NCBI RefSeq assembly: GCF_002291445.1
Contig: NZ_CP014137.1
Span: forward strand, 3,534,001-3,598,000
DNA: 64,000 bases
DNA from: Brenneria goodwinii
Lineage (GTDB): Bacteria > Pseudomonadota > Gammaproteobacteria > Enterobacterales > Enterobacteriaceae
Reading direction: 5' to 3'
Shown piece after piece: positions 33,870-43,448 of this stretch. The notes under the pieces were generated by a model. That model was given only the letters and a program-made list of their open reading frames with translations. It was not told the origin of the DNA and ran no database searches. Position numbers and translations under genes: made by a program. Positions within the stretch are counted from its first letter, which is position 1, and each line of letters begins with the position of its first letter.

Positions 33870-34050
33870 TAGCCCCTCCTGAATCACAAAATTTGCGCTG
33901 TTTATCCCTTAAAATGACGCATCAGTAAATGCTTTTCTCGGACAAACGGGCAAAAGGCATCTTTAATTGTACTTTAACAATGATGTTACCTTGCCATTTC
34001 ACCATGATAATCTGACGCTTCTCGTCATTGTCAGCAGGATACCAAACGCC

Positions 34051-35049
34051 ATGATTCGCTTCGCTACTGTAGGAACAAGTTGGATCACTCGTCAGTTTGT
34101 CGATGCCGCCCACGAAACCGGAAAAATGAAGCTGACGGCCATTTACTCGCGCACGCCGGAAAAAGCCCGGCAATACCAGCTTGATTATATGGTCGATACG
34201 CAATTTGATTCGCTTGAGGAGATGGCGCAATCCGAGTTGATCGAGGCCGTTTATATCGCCAGCCCGAATTCACTGCACTGCGAGCAGACCTTGCTGTTTC
34301 TGAGCCATGGCAAACACGTTATCTGTGAGAAGCCATTGGCTTCCACGCAATATGAGGCCGAGCAGATGATCGCCTGCGCCAAAGCGCATCAGGTCGTCCT
34401 GTTCGAGGCCTTTAAAACCGCCAGCCTGCCTAACTTCAATGTCGTGCGCCAGGCGCTGCCCAAAATCGGTAAATTGCGCAAGGTTTTGCTGAACTACTGT
34501 CAGTATTCCTCCCGCTATCCGCGCTACCTGGCCGGCGAAAATCCCAACACGTTTAATCCGGCGTTTTCGAACGGTTCGGTGATGGATATCGGCTACTATT
34601 GCATCGCCTTCGCGGTGGCGATATGGGGCGCGCCCGCCAAACTGCAGGCCTGCGCGACGCTGCTGGACAGCGGCGTCGATGCCCACGGCGGCATTCTTAT
34701 GCAGTATGCCGATTTTGACATCACCATCCTTCACTCCAAAGTCAGCGACTCCGCCATCGCCAGTGAAATTCAGGGAGAAGAGGGATCGCTGATCGTTGAA
34801 AAGCTGTCTGAATGCCAGAAAGTGACATTTGTGCCGCGTAACGGCAAATCGGTGGATCTTAGCCTGCCGCAACATATCAACAGCATGCTGTACGAAGCGG
34901 AAACCTTTGCCGATCTGGTGGCGAATAAGACGCTGCAACATACGGAGTTGGCCCGTTCACATACCGTGGCCGGCTTGCTAACGGAAATCCGCCGCCAAAC
35001 CGGCGTTACCTTTCCCGCGGATGCCAGGACGCCGGGCCATTCGGGCTAA
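34051..35049 (+). CDS. ygjR: Gfo/Idh/MocA-family oxidoreductase YgjR
   Basis: A 332-residue NAD(P)-dependent oxidoreductase of unknown substrate. The N-terminal Rossmann domain starts MIRFATVGTSWITRQFVDAA. The EKPLA motif (CEKPLASTQYEAE, about 92-104) is typical of the Gfo/Idh/MocA family, and a C-terminal alpha/beta domain follows. ATG at 34051 matches the E. coli start; the longer frame runs into the rlmG promoter area. It lies between rlmG and alx as in E. coli. Confidence 0.93.
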   Translation: MIRFATVGTSWITRQFVDAAHETGKMKLTAIYSRTPEKARQYQLDYMVDTQFDSLEEMAQSELIEAVYIASPNSLHCEQTLLFLSHGKHVICEKPLASTQYEAEQMIACAKAHQVVLFEAFKTASLPNFNVVRQALPKIGKLRKVLLNYCQYSSRYPRYLAGENPNTFNPAFSNGSVMDIGYYCIAFAVAIWGAPAKLQACATLLDSGVDAHGGILMQYADFDITILHSKVSDSAIASEIQGEEGSLIVEKLSECQKVTFVPRNGKSVDLSLPQHINSMLYEAETFADLVANKTLQHTELARSHTVAGLLTEIRRQTGVTFPADARTPGHSG

Positions 35050-35116
35050 ACAGAATTCGCCGTTGTGATGACGATATTTATTTGACCCGGATCATATTTT
35101 CACCTATCTTCTGACC

Positions 35117-35322
35117 AGCAAAGGGGAGTAACTTTTCCGCCGGTTAATCGTCATTACGATGCGATACCCAATCATTTCAACAGGCAGCCAATACGTCTGC
35201 GCTTTGAAAGACAAAGGGTAAAAAAATGCATCCGGTTACCGGGCAACCTTAATCAGATTACTGCATTAATGTTGTAAGTGAGACCTTGCCGGAAGGCGAG
35301 GTGCACTTGCAGCTATAATGAT
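35117..35322 (+). ncRNA. yybP-ykoY manganese riboswitch upstream of alx
   Basis: The two conserved segments of this riboswitch are seen about 160 bases apart: AAAGGGGAGTAAC near 35120 and GAGACCTTGCC-GGAA-GGCGAGGTGCAC near 35279-35306. The position in front of alx agrees with the known Mn2+/alkaline-responsive alx leader of E. coli. Exact ends are estimates. A terminator follows at 35324-35362. Confidence 0.87.
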
Positions 35323-35323
35323 A

Positions 35324-35362
35324 AGCGGCCAGCGTCTTCCGATGTTGGCCGTTTTTCTTTTC
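35324..35362 (+). terminator. Terminator after the alx riboswitch
   Basis: AGCGGCCA pairs with TGGCCGTT and is followed by TTTTCTTTTC. It ends about 18 bases before the alx start, with AAGG of the ribosome site just after. It probably forms the expression platform, giving transcriptional control. Confidence 0.75.
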
Positions 35363-35379
35363 GTTTAAGGATATTTGCT

Positions 35380-36333
35380 ATGCACACCATTGGCACGCCG
35401 TGGTTATGGGGCAGCTTTGCCGTCATTGTTATCGTTATGCTGGCCATCGACCTGCTCTATCAAGGGCGCAAAGGTTCGACGGTAATGACATTCAAGCAGG
35501 CCGCCATCTGGTCGATTGTCTGGGTAACGCTTTCTTTACTGTTTAACGCAGGTTTCTGGTGGTATCTGGACGGCACGCTGGGGCGGGAAGTCGCCAATGC
35601 TCAGTCGCTGGCGTTCCTGACCGGCTATCTGATTGAAAAAGCGCTCGCCGTCGATAACGTATTCGTCTGGTTGATGCTGTTCGGCTATTTTTCCGTTCCG
35701 CCGCAATACCAACGCCGGGTTCTGATTTACGGCGTGCTAGGCGCCATCGTTCTGAGAACGCTCATGGTATTTGGCGGCAGTTGGCTGGTCACACAGTTCC
35801 AATGGCTGCTGTACGTTTTCGGCGCATTCCTGCTGTTTACCGGTATCAAAATGGCGCTGGCTAAAGAAGACGGCGGCGACATTGGCAACAAACCGCTGGT
35901 GCGCTGGCTGCGCGGACATCTGCGTATGACCGACAGCATTGAAAACGACAAATTTTTTGTCCGTCGCAGCGGGCTATTGTATGCCACGCCGCTGTTTTTG
36001 GTGCTGATACTGGTCGAAATCAGCGATGTGATATTCGCCGTCGACAGTATCCCGGCCATTTTCGCCGTAACGACCGATCCCTTTATCGTATTAACCTCCA
36101 ACCTGTTCGCCATTTTGGGGCTGCGCGCCATGTACTTCCTGTTGGCCGGCGTGGCGGAACGTTTCTCCCTGCTGAAATACGGACTGGCCGTCATCCTGAT
36201 TTTCATCGGCACCAAGATGATGCTGATCGACCTCTTCCATATTCCCATCGCGATTTCGCTGGGGGTGGTTGCCGGCATTCTGGTCATCACCATGTTGATT
36301 AATGTGTGGGTCAACCGCCGTATGACGCAATAA
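35380..36333 (+). CDS. alx: TerC-family membrane protein Alx, Mn2+ exporter
   Basis: Alx (YgjT) is a TerC-family inner-membrane protein implicated in Mn2+ export and induced at alkaline pH in E. coli. The 317-residue protein has about nine membrane segments. The conserved acidic residues are in ALAVDNVFVWLM (near 84-95) and ISDVIFAVDSIPA (near 211-223). ATG at 35380 was chosen because MHTIGTPWLWG matches the E. coli start and lies behind the riboswitch; the longer frame runs through the riboswitch. Confidence 0.96.
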   Translation: MHTIGTPWLWGSFAVIVIVMLAIDLLYQGRKGSTVMTFKQAAIWSIVWVTLSLLFNAGFWWYLDGTLGREVANAQSLAFLTGYLIEKALAVDNVFVWLMLFGYFSVPPQYQRRVLIYGVLGAIVLRTLMVFGGSWLVTQFQWLLYVFGAFLLFTGIKMALAKEDGGDIGNKPLVRWLRGHLRMTDSIENDKFFVRRSGLLYATPLFLVLILVEISDVIFAVDSIPAIFAVTTDPFIVLTSNLFAILGLRAMYFLLAGVAERFSLLKYGLAVILIFIGTKMMLIDLFHIPIAISLGVVAGILVITMLINVWVNRRMTQ

Positions 36334-36567
36334 CCTTTTCATTTCCTGCACTTGCCGTACAGTCCTCGCTGTACGGCAATGACCAAAATCCGGCACAAAG
36401 CAGAAAAAACGCCGCCGCCTCTTCTCCTCGTATCATTTTTTCATATACTGACACGCGCAAACATATTTAGTTACGGTATAGAAAGAGATCCGGCGCTACG
36501 ATCGTCAAAGATTTCACCTCCGTAAAAACACAACCACCCAAACGGAAACGGCTTTGCCGTCAATACT

Positions 36568-37815
36568 ATGGAAAATCAACAGTCACGCTTTTTGCAGTAC
36601 ATTACGCGCGGTAGTCTGGTGCAACAGATACTATTCGGACTGGCCGCCGGGATTATTCTGGCTTCTGTTTCAACCCAAGCCGCCATTGCCGCCGGTTTAT
36701 TAGGCACGCTGTTCGTCGGCGCACTGAAAGCCGTTGCGCCATTATTGGTATTAGTGCTGGTCACGGCGTCCATAGCCAACCATCAGCAGGGGCAGAAAAC
36801 CAATATCCGCCCGGTACTGGTGCTCTATCTGATCGGAACCTTCTCGGCGGCGCTGATCGCCGTGGTACTGAGCACCCTATTCCCCTCAACCCTGGCGCTC
36901 AGCGCGCAAGCTGAAGACATCACGCCGCCATCCGGTATCGTGGAAGTGCTGGAAGGTCTGTTGATGAGTATCATCGCCAATCCCATCCACGCGCTGCTGA
37001 ACGCAAACTACATCGGTATTCTGGCGTGGGCGGTAGGATTGGGCATCGCGTTTCGCCATGGCGCGCAGAGCACAAAAACCCTGCTCACCGATGCCTCTAA
37101 CGCGGTCACCGCTATCGTTCGCGTCGTTATTCGTTTCGCACCGCTGGGGATCTTCGGTCTGGTGGCGTCGACGCTGGCGGAAACCGGTTTTGGCGTCTTG
37201 TGGAGCTACGCGCATCTGCTCATGGTGTTAATCGGCGGGATGTTGCTGGTGGCGCTGGGGGTTAATCCGCTGATCGTATACTGGAAAACCCGCAGCAATC
37301 CTTATCCATTGGTATTCCGTTGCCTGCGCGAAAGCGGCGTCACCGCCTTTTTCACCCGCAGCTCCGCCGCCAATATCCCGGTGAATATGGAGCTATGCCG
37401 TAAGCTGAATCTGGATGAAGACACCTATTCCGTCGCCATCCCGCTGGGCGCCACCATCAACATGGCGGGAGCCGCCATCACCATCACGGTGCTGACGCTG
37501 GCGGCGGTCCACACGCTGGGCATTCAGGTCGATCTGCCCACCGCGCTATTGCTCAGCGTCGTCGCATCAATTTGCGCCTGCGGCGCGTCTGGCGTCGCCG
37601 GAGGATCGCTGCTGCTGATCCCGCTGGCTTGCAACATGTTCGGTATTTCAAATGATATCGCCATGCAGGTCGTCGCCGTTGGCTTCATTATCGGCGTCTT
37701 GCAGGACTCGGCGGAAACCGCGGTCAACTCGTCAACGGATGTGATCTTTATTGCCGCCGTATGCCAGGCGGAAGAAGCAAAACAGGCGAAGCAGGAACGG
37801 CTGAGCACGCTGTAA
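36568..37815 (+). CDS. sstT: Serine/threonine:Na+ symporter
   Basis: SstT imports L-serine and L-threonine with sodium. The 415-residue protein belongs to the DAACS family: eight membrane segments and two re-entrant loops. SSAANIPVN (near 269-277), GATINMAGAAI (near 293-303) and the serine-containing loop ASGVAGGS near 345 are as in E. coli SstT. It follows alx on the same strand but over a 230-base gap, and a terminator follows it. Confidence 0.97.
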   Translation: MENQQSRFLQYITRGSLVQQILFGLAAGIILASVSTQAAIAAGLLGTLFVGALKAVAPLLVLVLVTASIANHQQGQKTNIRPVLVLYLIGTFSAALIAVVLSTLFPSTLALSAQAEDITPPSGIVEVLEGLLMSIIANPIHALLNANYIGILAWAVGLGIAFRHGAQSTKTLLTDASNAVTAIVRVVIRFAPLGIFGLVASTLAETGFGVLWSYAHLLMVLIGGMLLVALGVNPLIVYWKTRSNPYPLVFRCLRESGVTAFFTRSSAANIPVNMELCRKLNLDEDTYSVAIPLGATINMAGAAITITVLTLAAVHTLGIQVDLPTALLLSVVASICACGASGVAGGSLLLIPLACNMFGISNDIAMQVVAVGFIIGVLQDSAETAVNSSTDVIFIAAVCQAEEAKQAKQERLSTL

Positions 37816-37819
37816 CTGA

Positions 37820-37861
37820 TGCAGGGGATAGCCGTTGTCGGCGGCGGCTATCCCGCATTTT
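37820..37861 (+). terminator. Terminator after sstT
   Basis: TGCAGGGGATAGCC pairs with GGCTATCCCGCA (one bulge) and is followed by TTTTAT. It lies directly after the sstT stop. Confidence 0.75.
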
Positions 37862-37921
37862 ATGCCTAAACGCGGCGCAGACGCTTACCGTCTGCGGCAA
37901 ACGCGGAAGAAACGTTTTTCG

Positions 37922-38464
37922 CTAGACCTTACCGGTCTCTTTCCCCTCCACCATAAACGGATCGATCCCGCGTTTCTGCATCCGCCAGAAGCGAACGATA
38001 TTAAATCCATTCATCAGCAGAAAACTGCCTTCAATCATCGAGCCGCCAATCGAGCCCAGCCAGACGTTATGTACGACCCAACATGCCGTCGAGCACCATA
38101 TCACGCAGCGCGTGGTTAAACCGGTTGTACGAAACAGCGCCCAGGTACTGGCGACCGTACCCGCTATCGGCAGGAGTTCCATCGCGTGGCGCATGCCGCT
38201 CAGGCCGAAAGCCAGCGTCAGTGCAATAAATACGAACATCACCGCGATATTGTGCGTTTTTAGCGATATCACGGTACGAATGGCGTTGAGCGCCGCGCTG
38301 ACCCCCGCCGCATTCGCTCCCATCAGAAAAAAGTGACAGCTGATAACCGCGCTGTAGACCGAAAGCTGTATTTTAAATTTCTGGTCATTACGGTTAAAAA
38401 ATAGGGTAATACCGACCAGAAAGGCCAATATCCCCACCGACTGGGCAAACCAATAATGTGTCAT
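37922..38464 (-). CDS. ygjV: YgjV-family inner membrane protein
   Basis: A 180-residue protein with about five or six hydrophobic segments, of the YgjV (imp-YgjV) family, function unknown. It starts MTHYWFAQSVGILAFLVGI and has FLMGANAAGVSAALNAIRTVIS in the third segment region. Position next to sstT and the uxa genes is the same as in E. coli. It converges on sstT and is on the same strand as uxaA upstream. Confidence 0.9.
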   Translation of the reverse strand: MTHYWFAQSVGILAFLVGITLFFNRNDQKFKIQLSVYSAVISCHFFLMGANAAGVSAALNAIRTVISLKTHNIAVMFVFIALTLAFGLSGMRHAMELLPIAGTVASTWALFRTTGLTTRCVIWCSTACWVVHNVWLGSIGGSMIEGSFLLMNGFNIVRFWRMQKRGIDPFMVEGKETGKV

Positions 38465-38498
38465 GATCCCTGCCTATAAAAGACAACTGCGGAAAAGC

Positions 38499-38535
38499 AA
38501 AACGGCGTCACACGAATGAAACGCCGTTTTATTTT
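38499..38535. terminator. Terminator after uxaA
   Basis: AAAACGGCGT pairs with ACGCCGTTTT around a 17-base loop. T-rich sequence is present on both sides, so it can act in both directions. It closes the uxaC-uxaB-uxaA unit. Confidence 0.75.
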
Positions 38536-38553
38536 AACCATAGTACCAAAGGT

Positions 38554-40044
38554 TTACAACGTCACGCCACTTTTAAAAATGGCTAACTCACGGAAGTCAT
38601 TAATTTCATTTTTAGCCAACTTGCCGTTGGCGATCTCGACGATAAGATCGACAAACTGCATCAGCAACGCATCCATTGTCATTCCGAGAATCAGGCGACC
38701 GGCGTCAAAATCGATCCAGTGCGGTTTTTTCTTCGCCAGTTCGCTGTTGGTCGCCAGTTTCACCGTCGGAACAAAACCGCCATAGGGCGTTCCCCGCCCG
38801 GTGCTGAACAGCACCATATGACACCCGGCCCCCGCCAGCGCGCTGGTTGCCACCGCATCGTTACCCGGCGCGCTGAGAAGATTGAGACCCGGAGTATGTA
38901 AGCGCTCACCATACTTCAGCACATCGACCACTTTACTCTGACCCGCTTTCTGAGTGCAACCGAGTGATTTCTCTTCCAGTGTGGTAATGCCGCCAGCCTT
39001 ATTGCCCGGCGATGGGTTCTCATAAATCGGCTGTTCGTGGGCGATAAAATACCGTTTGAAGTCATTAACCATATGCACTGTTTTGGCAAACGTGGCTTCA
39101 TCACGGCAGCGGCTCATCAGGATGCGCTCTGCGCCAAACATTTCCGGCACCTCCGTCAGCACCGTGGTGCCGCCATTGGCGATCAGATAATCCGAGAAAC
39201 GCCCCAGCAGCGGGTTAGCCGTAATCCCCGACAGCCCGTCGGATCCCCCGCATTCCAGACCAAATTTGAGTTCACTGAGCTTGCCGGATTCACGCTTGTC
39301 ATGACGCATAACCTGATAAAGCGCGTGCAAACGCTCCAGCCCGGCTTCCACTTCGTCATCCTGCTGCTGGCAGATCATAAAATCGACCCGCTGCGCATCA
39401 TATTCCCCCAACGTGGCGCGGAAGGCATCAACCTGATTATTCTCACATCCCAGACCAATCACCAATACCGCTCCCGCATTCGGGTGGCGCACCATGTTTT
39501 GCAGCATGGTGCGGGTATTTTCATGATCCTGCCCCAGTTGAGAGCAGCCAAACGGATGGCTAAACAGATAAACGCCGTCAATACCTTCCGCGTTCTGCGT
39601 TTCTTTGAGAAAACGCTGTTGGATCTGACGGGCAATACCGTTAACGCAACCTACCGTCGGCAGTATCCATAATTCGTTACGGATACCGACATCCCCGTTC
39701 TTGCGGCGATAAATCCGCACCTCCCGATCTTTCATCTGAAGCGGCAGGTCGATGAATGCCGGCTGATATTGATATTCATCCAGATCGCTCAGGTTGGTCT
39801 TGGCATTCTGGGAGTGAATATGTTCGCCGGGCGCAATCGCAGCCAGGGCGTGACCTATCGGCAAGCCGTATTTGATGATCATCCCTCCGGGCGCGATGAC
39901 CTCCAGCGCAAACTTATGCCCGCGCGCCACATTTTGCCGCAGCGTCACCGTCTGATTACCCACGGACACCGTTTCACCTTGTTCCAAATCGCGCAGTGCA
40001 ACAGCCACATTGTCCAGTGAATGAATTTTTATCGTGCTTTGCAT
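38554..40044 (-). CDS. uxaA: Altronate dehydratase
   Basis: UxaA dehydrates D-altronate to 2-keto-3-deoxygluconate, the last step specific to galacturonate. The 496-residue protein has an N-terminal SAF domain (MQSTIKIHSLDNVAVALRDL to about 90) and a C-terminal altronate/galactarate dehydratase domain with conserved GCSQLGQDHENT, GLECGGSDGLSG and FSTGRGTPYGG. ATG at 40044 matches the E. coli start. It is 17 bases after the uxaB stop, in one operon. Confidence 0.96.
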   Translation of the reverse strand: MQSTIKIHSLDNVAVALRDLEQGETVSVGNQTVTLRQNVARGHKFALEVIAPGGMIIKYGLPIGHALAAIAPGEHIHSQNAKTNLSDLDEYQYQPAFIDLPLQMKDREVRIYRRKNGDVGIRNELWILPTVGCVNGIARQIQQRFLKETQNAEGIDGVYLFSHPFGCSQLGQDHENTRTMLQNMVRHPNAGAVLVIGLGCENNQVDAFRATLGEYDAQRVDFMICQQQDDEVEAGLERLHALYQVMRHDKRESGKLSELKFGLECGGSDGLSGITANPLLGRFSDYLIANGGTTVLTEVPEMFGAERILMSRCRDEATFAKTVHMVNDFKRYFIAHEQPIYENPSPGNKAGGITTLEEKSLGCTQKAGQSKVVDVLKYGERLHTPGLNLLSAPGNDAVATSALAGAGCHMVLFSTGRGTPYGGFVPTVKLATNSELAKKKPHWIDFDAGRLILGMTMDALLMQFVDLIVEIANGKLAKNEINDFRELAIFKSGVTL

Positions 40045-40061
40045 GGATAAACCTTTTGCCG

Positions 40062-41513
40062 TTAGCAATAACTTGCCACCGCAGAGCGCATGCCGCTCTC
40101 AACGATAGTCTGCAACTGTTGCGTTACCTGTGCCGCCAGCCCCGGAACCTGCGTCAAATCTTCTCCCCAGTGTTCAGCATCGCCGAGTACAGCGTTTACC
40201 AAATCGGTCAGGCTGACGGTGTTCTGCGTAACGCCAGTCCATAAAGCGGAATAACGTTCCAACCAGCAGGCGTCGTCTTGTAGCGGATAGCGCTCGCCGC
40301 TGCGTTCGCCGCGGTAAAAGGCGATGAGCGCCGCCAGAGCGAACGTCAGACGGGCCGGAAGCTCACCCTGACGCTCACGGTACGCCAGCAGCTGCGGCAA
40401 AATTCGGGTACGGAATTTAGTCATGCCATTCAAAGCGATAGACAACAATTGGTGTTGTATGAAAGGGTTGCGGAAACGGCTTAATACGGCCTGAGCGAAT
40501 GACATCAGTTCATCGTGAGGCAAATCAAGAACCGGTACGATCTCTTCGGCGATGGTTTTTTCCACAAACTTACCGATCTGGGCATCGCTCATCGCTTCCC
40601 CGACGGTATTCAATCCGGCCAGCCAGGCGACCGGCACCAGCGCCGTATGCGCGCCATTTAGAATGGCGACCTTGCGTTCTTTATAGGGTTTGATGTCATC
40701 AACGATGCGCACATTGAGAGCCAACTGATCCAAACGTAATTCTTGCGCCAGCCATTGCGGCCCCTGAATCACGAATAGATAAAAATATTCGGCGGTGTCC
40801 AGAAACGTATCGGTATAGCCTAACGCTTGTTGCAGGCTGTCAACTTCAGCACGCGGATAACCGGTGACGATTCTGTCCACCAGCGTGGAGCAGAACGTAT
40901 TGTGTTCGTCGAGCCATTCAACAAAGGCCGGCGTCAGTTCCCACTGTTTCGCATAGCGCAGCACCAGCTCCTTCAGCGCCACGCCGTTGTAATCAATCAG
41001 CTCGCAAGGCAGCAATACCCAGCCTTTATCTACGGCGCCGTCAAAATAGCAAAAACGTTCATACAGCAGACGGGTGAGCTTGGCCGGAAAACTGACAGGC
41101 GGCGCATCGGTCAGGCAATCGTCCGCGTGATAGCTGATACCCGCCTCGGTGGTATTGGAAAAGACAAAACGGATATTCGGGTCATGAGCCAGCGACAGAT
41201 AGTCATCAAACTGGCGGTAGATATTGATCTCACGATTAACGGAACGGATCAGACGCGTTTCACGTACGGCCTCGCCCTGCTCATTCAAACCACGAACGAT
41301 CGTGGTGTATAACCCATCTTGGGTATCCAGCGCCGGCGGAAAGTCCGTATCTATCGGACGAACCACAACGATCCCCGCATCCAAATCGGTATATTCATTG
41401 AGTAGATCCAGCTGCCAGTCAATAAAGGCGCGCAGGAAATTACCTTCACCAAACTGAATAACGCGATCTGGATGCTGACGGCCGGGGAAATTACCACGAT
41501 TTAACGTTTGCAT
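40062..41513 (-). CDS. uxaB: Tagaturonate reductase (altronate oxidoreductase)
   Basis: UxaB reduces D-tagaturonate to D-altronate with NADH. The 483-residue protein belongs to the mannitol-dehydrogenase-like family: RVIQFGEGNFLRAFIDW near 18-34 is the nucleotide-binding region, and the catalytic lysine region is YKERKVAILNGAHTA near 277-291. In E. coli K-12 uxaB is elsewhere; here it sits between uxaC and uxaA, which joins all three galacturonate enzymes in one unit. A GC-rich 8-bp hairpin (41598-41628) lies between uxaC and uxaB. Confidence 0.96.
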   Translation of the reverse strand: MQTLNRGNFPGRQHPDRVIQFGEGNFLRAFIDWQLDLLNEYTDLDAGIVVVRPIDTDFPPALDTQDGLYTTIVRGLNEQGEAVRETRLIRSVNREINIYRQFDDYLSLAHDPNIRFVFSNTTEAGISYHADDCLTDAPPVSFPAKLTRLLYERFCYFDGAVDKGWVLLPCELIDYNGVALKELVLRYAKQWELTPAFVEWLDEHNTFCSTLVDRIVTGYPRAEVDSLQQALGYTDTFLDTAEYFYLFVIQGPQWLAQELRLDQLALNVRIVDDIKPYKERKVAILNGAHTALVPVAWLAGLNTVGEAMSDAQIGKFVEKTIAEEIVPVLDLPHDELMSFAQAVLSRFRNPFIQHQLLSIALNGMTKFRTRILPQLLAYRERQGELPARLTFALAALIAFYRGERSGERYPLQDDACWLERYSALWTGVTQNTVSLTDLVNAVLGDAEHWGEDLTQVPGLAAQVTQQLQTIVESGMRSAVASYC

Positions 41514-41634
41514 TAATTAAGTTACCTCAAGACAGGACTCACATGCAGGGCACCGGCTGATTCAACACCACGATCATCCTTGCCCTAGATTACAATGGCG
41601 GGCGGAACGCCGTACCGCTCCCGCCCGCAGCGGT

Positions 41635-43044
41635 TTACAGTTCAATGGCGAAGTAATTTTTAGCGTTATCAAAGCAGATGTTTTTCACCATTTCGCCCAG
41701 CAGTGGCAGATCGGCCGGCGCTTCCCCGTCTTCAACCCAGCGCCCGATCATCTGGCACAGAATGCGGCGGAAATACTCATGACGGGTATAGGAAAGGAAG
41801 CTGCGGCTATCGGTCAACATCCCCACGAAACGGCTCAGCAGGCCAAGCTGCGCAAGCTGGGTCATCTGACGCTGCATACCGTCTTTCTGATCGTTAAACC
41901 ACCAGCCGGAACCAAACTGCATCTTGCCCGGCGTACCTTCACCCTGGAAGTTACCCACCATGGTGCCAATCACTTCGTTATCGCGCGGATTCAGGCAATA
42001 GAGGATGGTTTTCGGCAGGTTGTTGTCTTTTGCCTGGGCGTCCAGCAGACGGGAAAGCGGCTGGGCCAGAGGCCGATCGTCAATCGAGTCGAAACCGGTG
42101 TCCGGCCCGATAAGTTTCAGTTGGCGGCTATTATTATTGCGCAATGCGCCGATGTGGTACTGCTGTACCCATTCGCGGCGGTGATATTCACTGCCGAGGA
42201 ATAATAGAACGGCGGTTTTAAACTGCGCCGCTTCTTCCGGCGTTGTTTTTTCACCGCTCAGGCGGCGGGACAGGATCGCATCCAGCGTTGCATCATCCGC
42301 TTCGCCATAAACCACCACATCCAGCGCATGGTCGGAAACTTTACAGCCGTGCGCGGCAAAGTGGTCCATACGTTTTTTCAGCGCATCGCGCAGATCGCTG
42401 AAGCGGGTAATTGAGGTATCGGATGCCGCTTCCAACCGGTGCATATAATCAACAAAACCTTCAGCTTCAATATTGAACGCTTTGTCCGGCCGCCAGCTCG
42501 GCAGCACTTTAATCGAGAAACTGCCGTCCTGCGCGATGGCTTTATGATGACGCAAGTCGTCTATCGGATCGTCGGTGGTGCCCACCATTTTCACGTTCAT
42601 TTGCTGCATAATGCCGCGGGCCGTGAATTCATCGCGTTCCAGCAGGGTATTGCCGCGCTGCCAGATCTCTTTTGCCGTTGACGGTGATAACAGCGTGCCG
42701 GTTATGCCAAACGGACGGCGCAACTCCAAATGCGTCCAGTGATACAGCGGGTTACCGATAGTATGGGGAACGGTAGCCGCCCAGGCTTCGAATTTCTCCC
42801 AATCGCCGGCATCGCCGGTACAAAGACGCTCAGGCACGCCATTGGCCCGCATTGCGCGCCACTTGTAATGGTCGCCTTTTAACCAGATGTCATACAGATT
42901 TTTAAATCGGTAGTTTTCTGCTATCTGCTCCGGCGGTAAATGGCAGTGATAGTCAAAGATAGGCTGGCTGACGGCATAGTCATAATACAATCGACGGGCA
43001 AATGCGTTATCCAACAAAAAATCTTCACTGAGGAACTGAGGCAT
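41635..43044 (-). CDS. uxaC: Glucuronate/galacturonate isomerase
   Basis: UxaC isomerises D-galacturonate to D-tagaturonate and D-glucuronate to D-fructuronate. The 469-residue amidohydrolase-fold protein starts MPQFLSEDFLLDNAFARRLY. The metal-binding HxH is H33 and H35 in FDYHCHLPPEQIAENY. ATG at 43044 has AAGGAAG upstream and matches the family start. First gene of uxaC-uxaB-uxaA, divergent from exuT over a 400-base control region. Confidence 0.97.
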   Translation of the reverse strand: MPQFLSEDFLLDNAFARRLYYDYAVSQPIFDYHCHLPPEQIAENYRFKNLYDIWLKGDHYKWRAMRANGVPERLCTGDAGDWEKFEAWAATVPHTIGNPLYHWTHLELRRPFGITGTLLSPSTAKEIWQRGNTLLERDEFTARGIMQQMNVKMVGTTDDPIDDLRHHKAIAQDGSFSIKVLPSWRPDKAFNIEAEGFVDYMHRLEAASDTSITRFSDLRDALKKRMDHFAAHGCKVSDHALDVVVYGEADDATLDAILSRRLSGEKTTPEEAAQFKTAVLLFLGSEYHRREWVQQYHIGALRNNNSRQLKLIGPDTGFDSIDDRPLAQPLSRLLDAQAKDNNLPKTILYCLNPRDNEVIGTMVGNFQGEGTPGKMQFGSGWWFNDQKDGMQRQMTQLAQLGLLSRFVGMLTDSRSFLSYTRHEYFRRILCQMIGRWVEDGEAPADLPLLGEMVKNICFDNAKNYFAIEL

Positions 43045-43448
43045 AGTTTTCTTCCTTACCGTGCGTCTTGTGCACCAAATGGGCTGTTCGTTTAAAGATA
43101 TCACACCAATTATGTTCGATATTGCATATCAATTGTGAGGTCATGATCGCAAAAACCTAACAAACGGTGCAATATCGCAGCACATCTATCATATCTCCGC
43201 GTCAAATACCTCTTTCAAGGCCAATTTTCTTATTCCATGTGAATTTTACGGTTTTGTGATGTCACTCAACCTTTAAAGTTGTATGACAAATTATTGTAGC
43301 GCTGCCATAAGCAGGGATTCAATCTCTATCGCATCAAGAGCATGTCTTTCCTGACAAGTACAAAAAATAGGCGTGTTTTACCTGCACCGTACATGACGCC
43401 ATTTGGCGCGGCATCGCAGTGTTTTTATCGACTCGGAGAGAAATTGAA
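43045..43448. other. uxaC-exuT divergent control region
   Basis: A 404-base A/T-rich gap between the divergent uxaCBA operon and exuT. In E. coli this type of region is controlled by ExuR and CRP. I see one candidate ExuR-type palindrome (43119-43134). I could not find a convincing CRP site by eye. Confidence 0.5.
43119..43134. promoter_or_regulatory. Candidate ExuR/UxuR operator
   Basis: ATATTGCATATCAATT matches the ExuR/UxuR-type palindrome AATTGGTATACCAATT at 11 of 16 positions, with the right half strong. It is 75 bases upstream of uxaC. The match is imperfect and the call rests mainly on position. Confidence 0.3.

Noticed and set aside
34270..34941. 223-codon minus-strand frame
   Set aside because: It is antisense to ygjR, has no ribosome site and no recognisable family.
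39037..39672. 211-codon plus-strand frame
   Set aside because: It is antisense to uxaA and a shadow of its codon pattern.
43141..43290. CRP site in the uxaC-exuT gap
   Set aside because: TGTGA-like halves are present, but none has a partner TCACA-like half at the 6-base spacing.
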